Part shown: positions 62,092 to 64,000 of the stretch, piece by piece
Layout: each line of letters begins with the position of its first letter
How positions within the stretch are numbered: position 1 is the first letter of the stretch
Origin: Cellvibrionaceae bacterium 1162T.S.0a.05
Lineage (GTDB): Bacteria > Pseudomonadota > Gammaproteobacteria > Pseudomonadales > Cellvibrionaceae
Assembly: GCA_000964245.1 (NCBI GenBank)
Contig: LANB01000001.1
Span: forward strand, 2,012,392 to 2,076,391
Direction of reading: 5' to 3'
Length of the DNA: 64,000 nucleotides
Notes under the pieces: generated by a model
Seen by the model: only the letters and a program-made list of their open reading frames with translations
The model's database searches: none
Told to the model about the DNA's origin: nothing
Program-made: the position numbers and the translations under genes

Positions 62092-62493
62092 TTATTCGCT
62101 CGACTTGTGCTTGTCGTACCAGGCGCGGGCTTCGTCAATATCGTAGAACAACTCAACGTGCCAACTCAGATCGTCTGCGAGATATTTGTACCAGGCTGTG
62201 AGCGCAACGCCGGTTTCATCCTTGTTGAGAACGCTGGCGTTGTAGGCATGTGGGCAAAGTTTGGAAATGGAGCGCAGGCAGGCCACGAGATGCTTAATGT
62301 CTTCGGGCGAGATATGCACTTTAATTGCCGGGCGCCAATCGGAGAGCACAAAGCGAATATCGTCGAAGCGGGCGTCACCACTTTTTTCAAGTGCGGAGTC
62401 GATCAGTTCCTGGCCCGTAATAATGCCGGAATAAACAGTGCGACAAACGTCCTTACTTTCCCAAAAATCTTCAATGGCCAAGGTTGACTCCAA
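62092..62493 (-). CDS. Hypothetical protein, STAS/SpoIIAA-like in outline
   Basis: 133 residues, soluble alternating strands and helices (RFDDIRFVLSDWR, HVELFYDIDEARAWYDK). The pattern suggests a SpoIIAA-like fold but no family signature is clear. Convergent with yjbQ. Confidence 0.55.
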   Translation of the reverse strand: MESTLAIEDFWESKDVCRTVYSGIITGQELIDSALEKSGDARFDDIRFVLSDWRPAIKVHISPEDIKHLVACLRSISKLCPHAYNASVLNKDETGVALTAWYKYLADDLSWHVELFYDIDEARAWYDKHKSSE

Positions 62494-62622
62494 AATCGGA
62501 TGTATACCTTAAGCCTGGCCGACTTTGGCAAGCTTGCAAGTCTAAATGGGGCGCAAATCCGGGCCCCGGACATCGACTAGTGCGCAGGAAGCCGTGAAAA
62601 GGGCGAATTGGAGGCTTGAAGC

Positions 62623-63264
62623 TTATGCGTCAGCGAGCATCAAGCGGTCAAAACCAATGGCAAAGCCAATTCCTTGCTTGTAACGGCCACCACCTACGAC
62701 CTGCTTCTGAGCCCCTAATTTGGGGACGGAAATTTCGAAGCCTTCTTCCACGTAGTAGGAAAGCCCGCGTTTCACGCTTTCAAAGACTTCGTATTCTTTG
62801 GTTTTCAGGCTGACCATGGCTTCTGCGAGATCGATTAATTCTCGCGTGATGGCTTCGGAACTCGGGTTGATCACTTCAACACCGAACTGAAAAAATTCGC
62901 GATAACGGCCTTTTTGCGGTTTCTCATAACGCCAGCAACGCTGGAAATACCAGAATTTCTTGTCCTTGTTACGGCCGGGTTTGAAGTGTTTGTCGGCGAC
63001 CAATTGCACGGTTGCGGTCCCTTCCGGGCGTAAGCACAGTTCGCGGCCACCCTTGTCTTCAAACACATACATTTGCCCCAGAATTTCCGGGCCTGCCTTG
63101 TCTGTATAGACACTTGCGGGTTCAACGCAGGGCAGGATGATTTCTTCGTAGCCCGCAGCTTCGGCCAGCTCGACCATGCCATTGAGTAGATGGCGTCGAG
63201 CGCGAGCCTCATCTCCAGCGATGATTCGGACACCAATGGCTTGTTGATCGATCTTGTATTCCAT
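62623..63264 (-). CDS. Compact HisRS-like class II aminoacyl-tRNA synthetase core
   Basis: 213 residues. It keeps the histidyl-tRNA synthetase-type core: LCLRPEGTA (77-84), motif 2 WRYEKPQKGRYREFFQFGVEVI (111-132), RGLSYY (166-171; RGLDYY in HisRS) and motif 3 GGGRYKQGIGFAIGFDRL (191-208). The central insertion between motif 2 and RGLDYY, and the C-terminal anticodon-binding domain, are missing, and the loop of motif 3 is shortened. So it is unlikely to charge tRNA normally; like HisZ and other paralogues it may have another role. It seems intact, with GAG eight bases before the ATG. Confidence 0.85.
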   Translation of the reverse strand: MEYKIDQQAIGVRIIAGDEARARRHLLNGMVELAEAAGYEEIILPCVEPASVYTDKAGPEILGQMYVFEDKGGRELCLRPEGTATVQLVADKHFKPGRNKDKKFWYFQRCWRYEKPQKGRYREFFQFGVEVINPSSEAITRELIDLAEAMVSLKTKEYEVFESVKRGLSYYVEEGFEISVPKLGAQKQVVGGGRYKQGIGFAIGFDRLMLADA

Positions 63265-63537
63265 GCTTTTTACTCTGTTTGGCCACTTTAAAAGGCCGGC
63301 AATTGTACTAAACTCGCTACTTTCCGCAAAGACAAGGGCACCCGGAATAATAACTGCGCTGAAGGAAGAGCCCGGATAGGATCTGTTTCACCTGCCCCCG
63401 GTGCTTTGTGGAAACCCGGATGGTCTAGCAATACGCCATCCAGATGAAAGGAATTGAAGCCATAAGCTGAAATTCGCGGTCTCATGCTATCCATCCGGGG
63501 CCGATGCACCTTATTTATTTAAATTCAGGGGGTTAAA
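63265..63537. other. Intergenic region between divergent genes
   Basis: No gene that I can support. Contains GGATGG/CCATCC hairpin at about 63418-63441 and the promoters of the flanking divergent genes. Confidence 0.4.
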
Positions 63538-64000
63538 GTGAAACAAGTATTAATAGTACTGCTAGCCAGTTGCCTGCTTCTGCCTTTGGGGCTGGTGGCT
63601 GCCGAGAGCGAGGATGCCAATGCGGAAGCCTTGTTTGAGGAAATATTTCAACAGAAGCTCGCGCGCAGTCCCATTTTCCAGACGTCGATCGGTGTAAAAA
63701 CAGACTACGACAAATGGGATGACAAAAGCGAGGCTTTTGCACAACAGGGGCACCGGCTCGACAAGAGTTTGCTGGGCAAGTTGCGTGCGCTGGATAAAAA
63801 CAAACTCAGCCAGGCAAACCAGTTGAACGTGAGTTTGCTCGAAGACGAAATTTCCACACGCGTGGATAACTTCAAATGGCGCTACCATCTCTATGCCTTT
63901 GACCAGATGCGCGGTTATCACACCTATGTGATTTCCATACTCACTAACGAGCACAAGGTTGAAAGTGTCAGCGATGCCGAGGCCTATATTGCGCGCTTGA
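63538..64000 (+). CDS. DUF885-like exported protein (3' truncated by window)
   Basis: 154 codons visible, from a GTG with GGGGG five bases upstream. Signal peptide (VLIVLLASCLLLPLGLVAA), then FQQKLARSPIFQTSIGVKTDYDKWDD, the start of the DUF885 family of putative metallopeptidase-like proteins (usually about 600 residues). The catalytic region lies outside the window. Confidence 0.75.
   Translation, partial: MKQVLIVLLASCLLLPLGLVAAESEDANAEALFEEIFQQKLARSPIFQTSIGVKTDYDKWDDKSEAFAQQGHRLDKSLLGKLRALDKNKLSQANQLNVSLLEDEISTRVDNFKWRYHLYAFDQMRGYHTYVISILTNEHKVESVSDAEAYIARL

Noticed and set aside
62623-63264. hisS or hisZ
   Set aside because: Too short, without the insertion and anticodon-binding domains of HisRS, and without his biosynthesis neighbours expected for HisZ.
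63288-63509. Minus-strand open frame of 73 codons upstream of the HisRS-like gene
   Set aside because: No ribosome site or family features; composition of intergenic DNA between two divergent genes.

Overview
The window reads as a chromosomal stretch of a plant-polysaccharide-degrading gammaproteobacterium, most likely of the Cellvibrio/Saccharophagus/Teredinibacter group. This is inferred from gene content only: GH11 and GH10 xylanases and a GH5 mannanase, all apparently lipoproteins; a mannobiose epimerase/GH130 phosphorylase operon; a PEP-CTERM protein; DksA-like, TypA and CydAB genes of proteobacterial type; and typical Fur, NtrC/sigma-54 and LacI-type control sites.

Layout. 0-9.2 kb: end of a catalase gene, then a minus-strand series (glutaredoxin, GNAT, small membrane proteins, GH11 xylanase, two glutamine synthetases of different families, PP2C phosphatase and Ser/Thr kinase). 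The type II glutamine synthetase has an upstream region with two NtrC-like sites and a sigma-54-like promoter; the type I enzyme has none that I can see. 9.3-19 kb: an AT-rich accessory region of small plus-strand genes. At least two intergenic gaps fold as integron attC recombination sites, so the first part looks like a cassette array without a visible integrase. It carries a PD-(D/E)XK-like protein, a gene broken by a stop codon, and further on BLUF, DODA/LigB, VOC and SRPBCC genes. 19.2-28.7 kb: a truncated LuxR-type regulator, an AraC regulator, lipoproteins, a YadA-head-like repeat protein, a PEP-CTERM protein and a multidomain GH10 xylanase. 28.8-38.3 kb: thiI, an AGE-family epimerase, a lipid A acyltransferase-like gene, a small IS-like inverted-repeat element, then a LacI regulator divergent from the operon GH130 phosphorylase / 2-epimerase / GH5 mannanase. 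38.4-49.1 kb: DksA-like protein, a GGDEF protein with a degenerate active site, typA, small secreted proteins, a GbsR-cydA-cydB-DCC operon with a promoter/operator, and a DEAD-box helicase.

49.3-58.6 kb is the most striking system: a seven-gene minus-strand operon whose last five genes match the petrobactin (3,4-catecholate citrate siderophore) pathway asbA-F, with asbD and asbE fused into one gene. Ahead of them are a MATE exporter and an OmpR-type regulator whose receiver domain lacks the phosphorylation Asp. A near-consensus Fur box precedes the regulator and a second one precedes asbA. 58.7-64 kb: TSUP permease, ABC exporter, YjbQ, a small unknown protein, a 213-residue HisRS-like core lacking the anticodon domain, and the start of a DUF885-type gene.

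No tRNA, rRNA or CRISPR array was recognised. All functional calls rest on motif and family recognition by eye; no database search was run.
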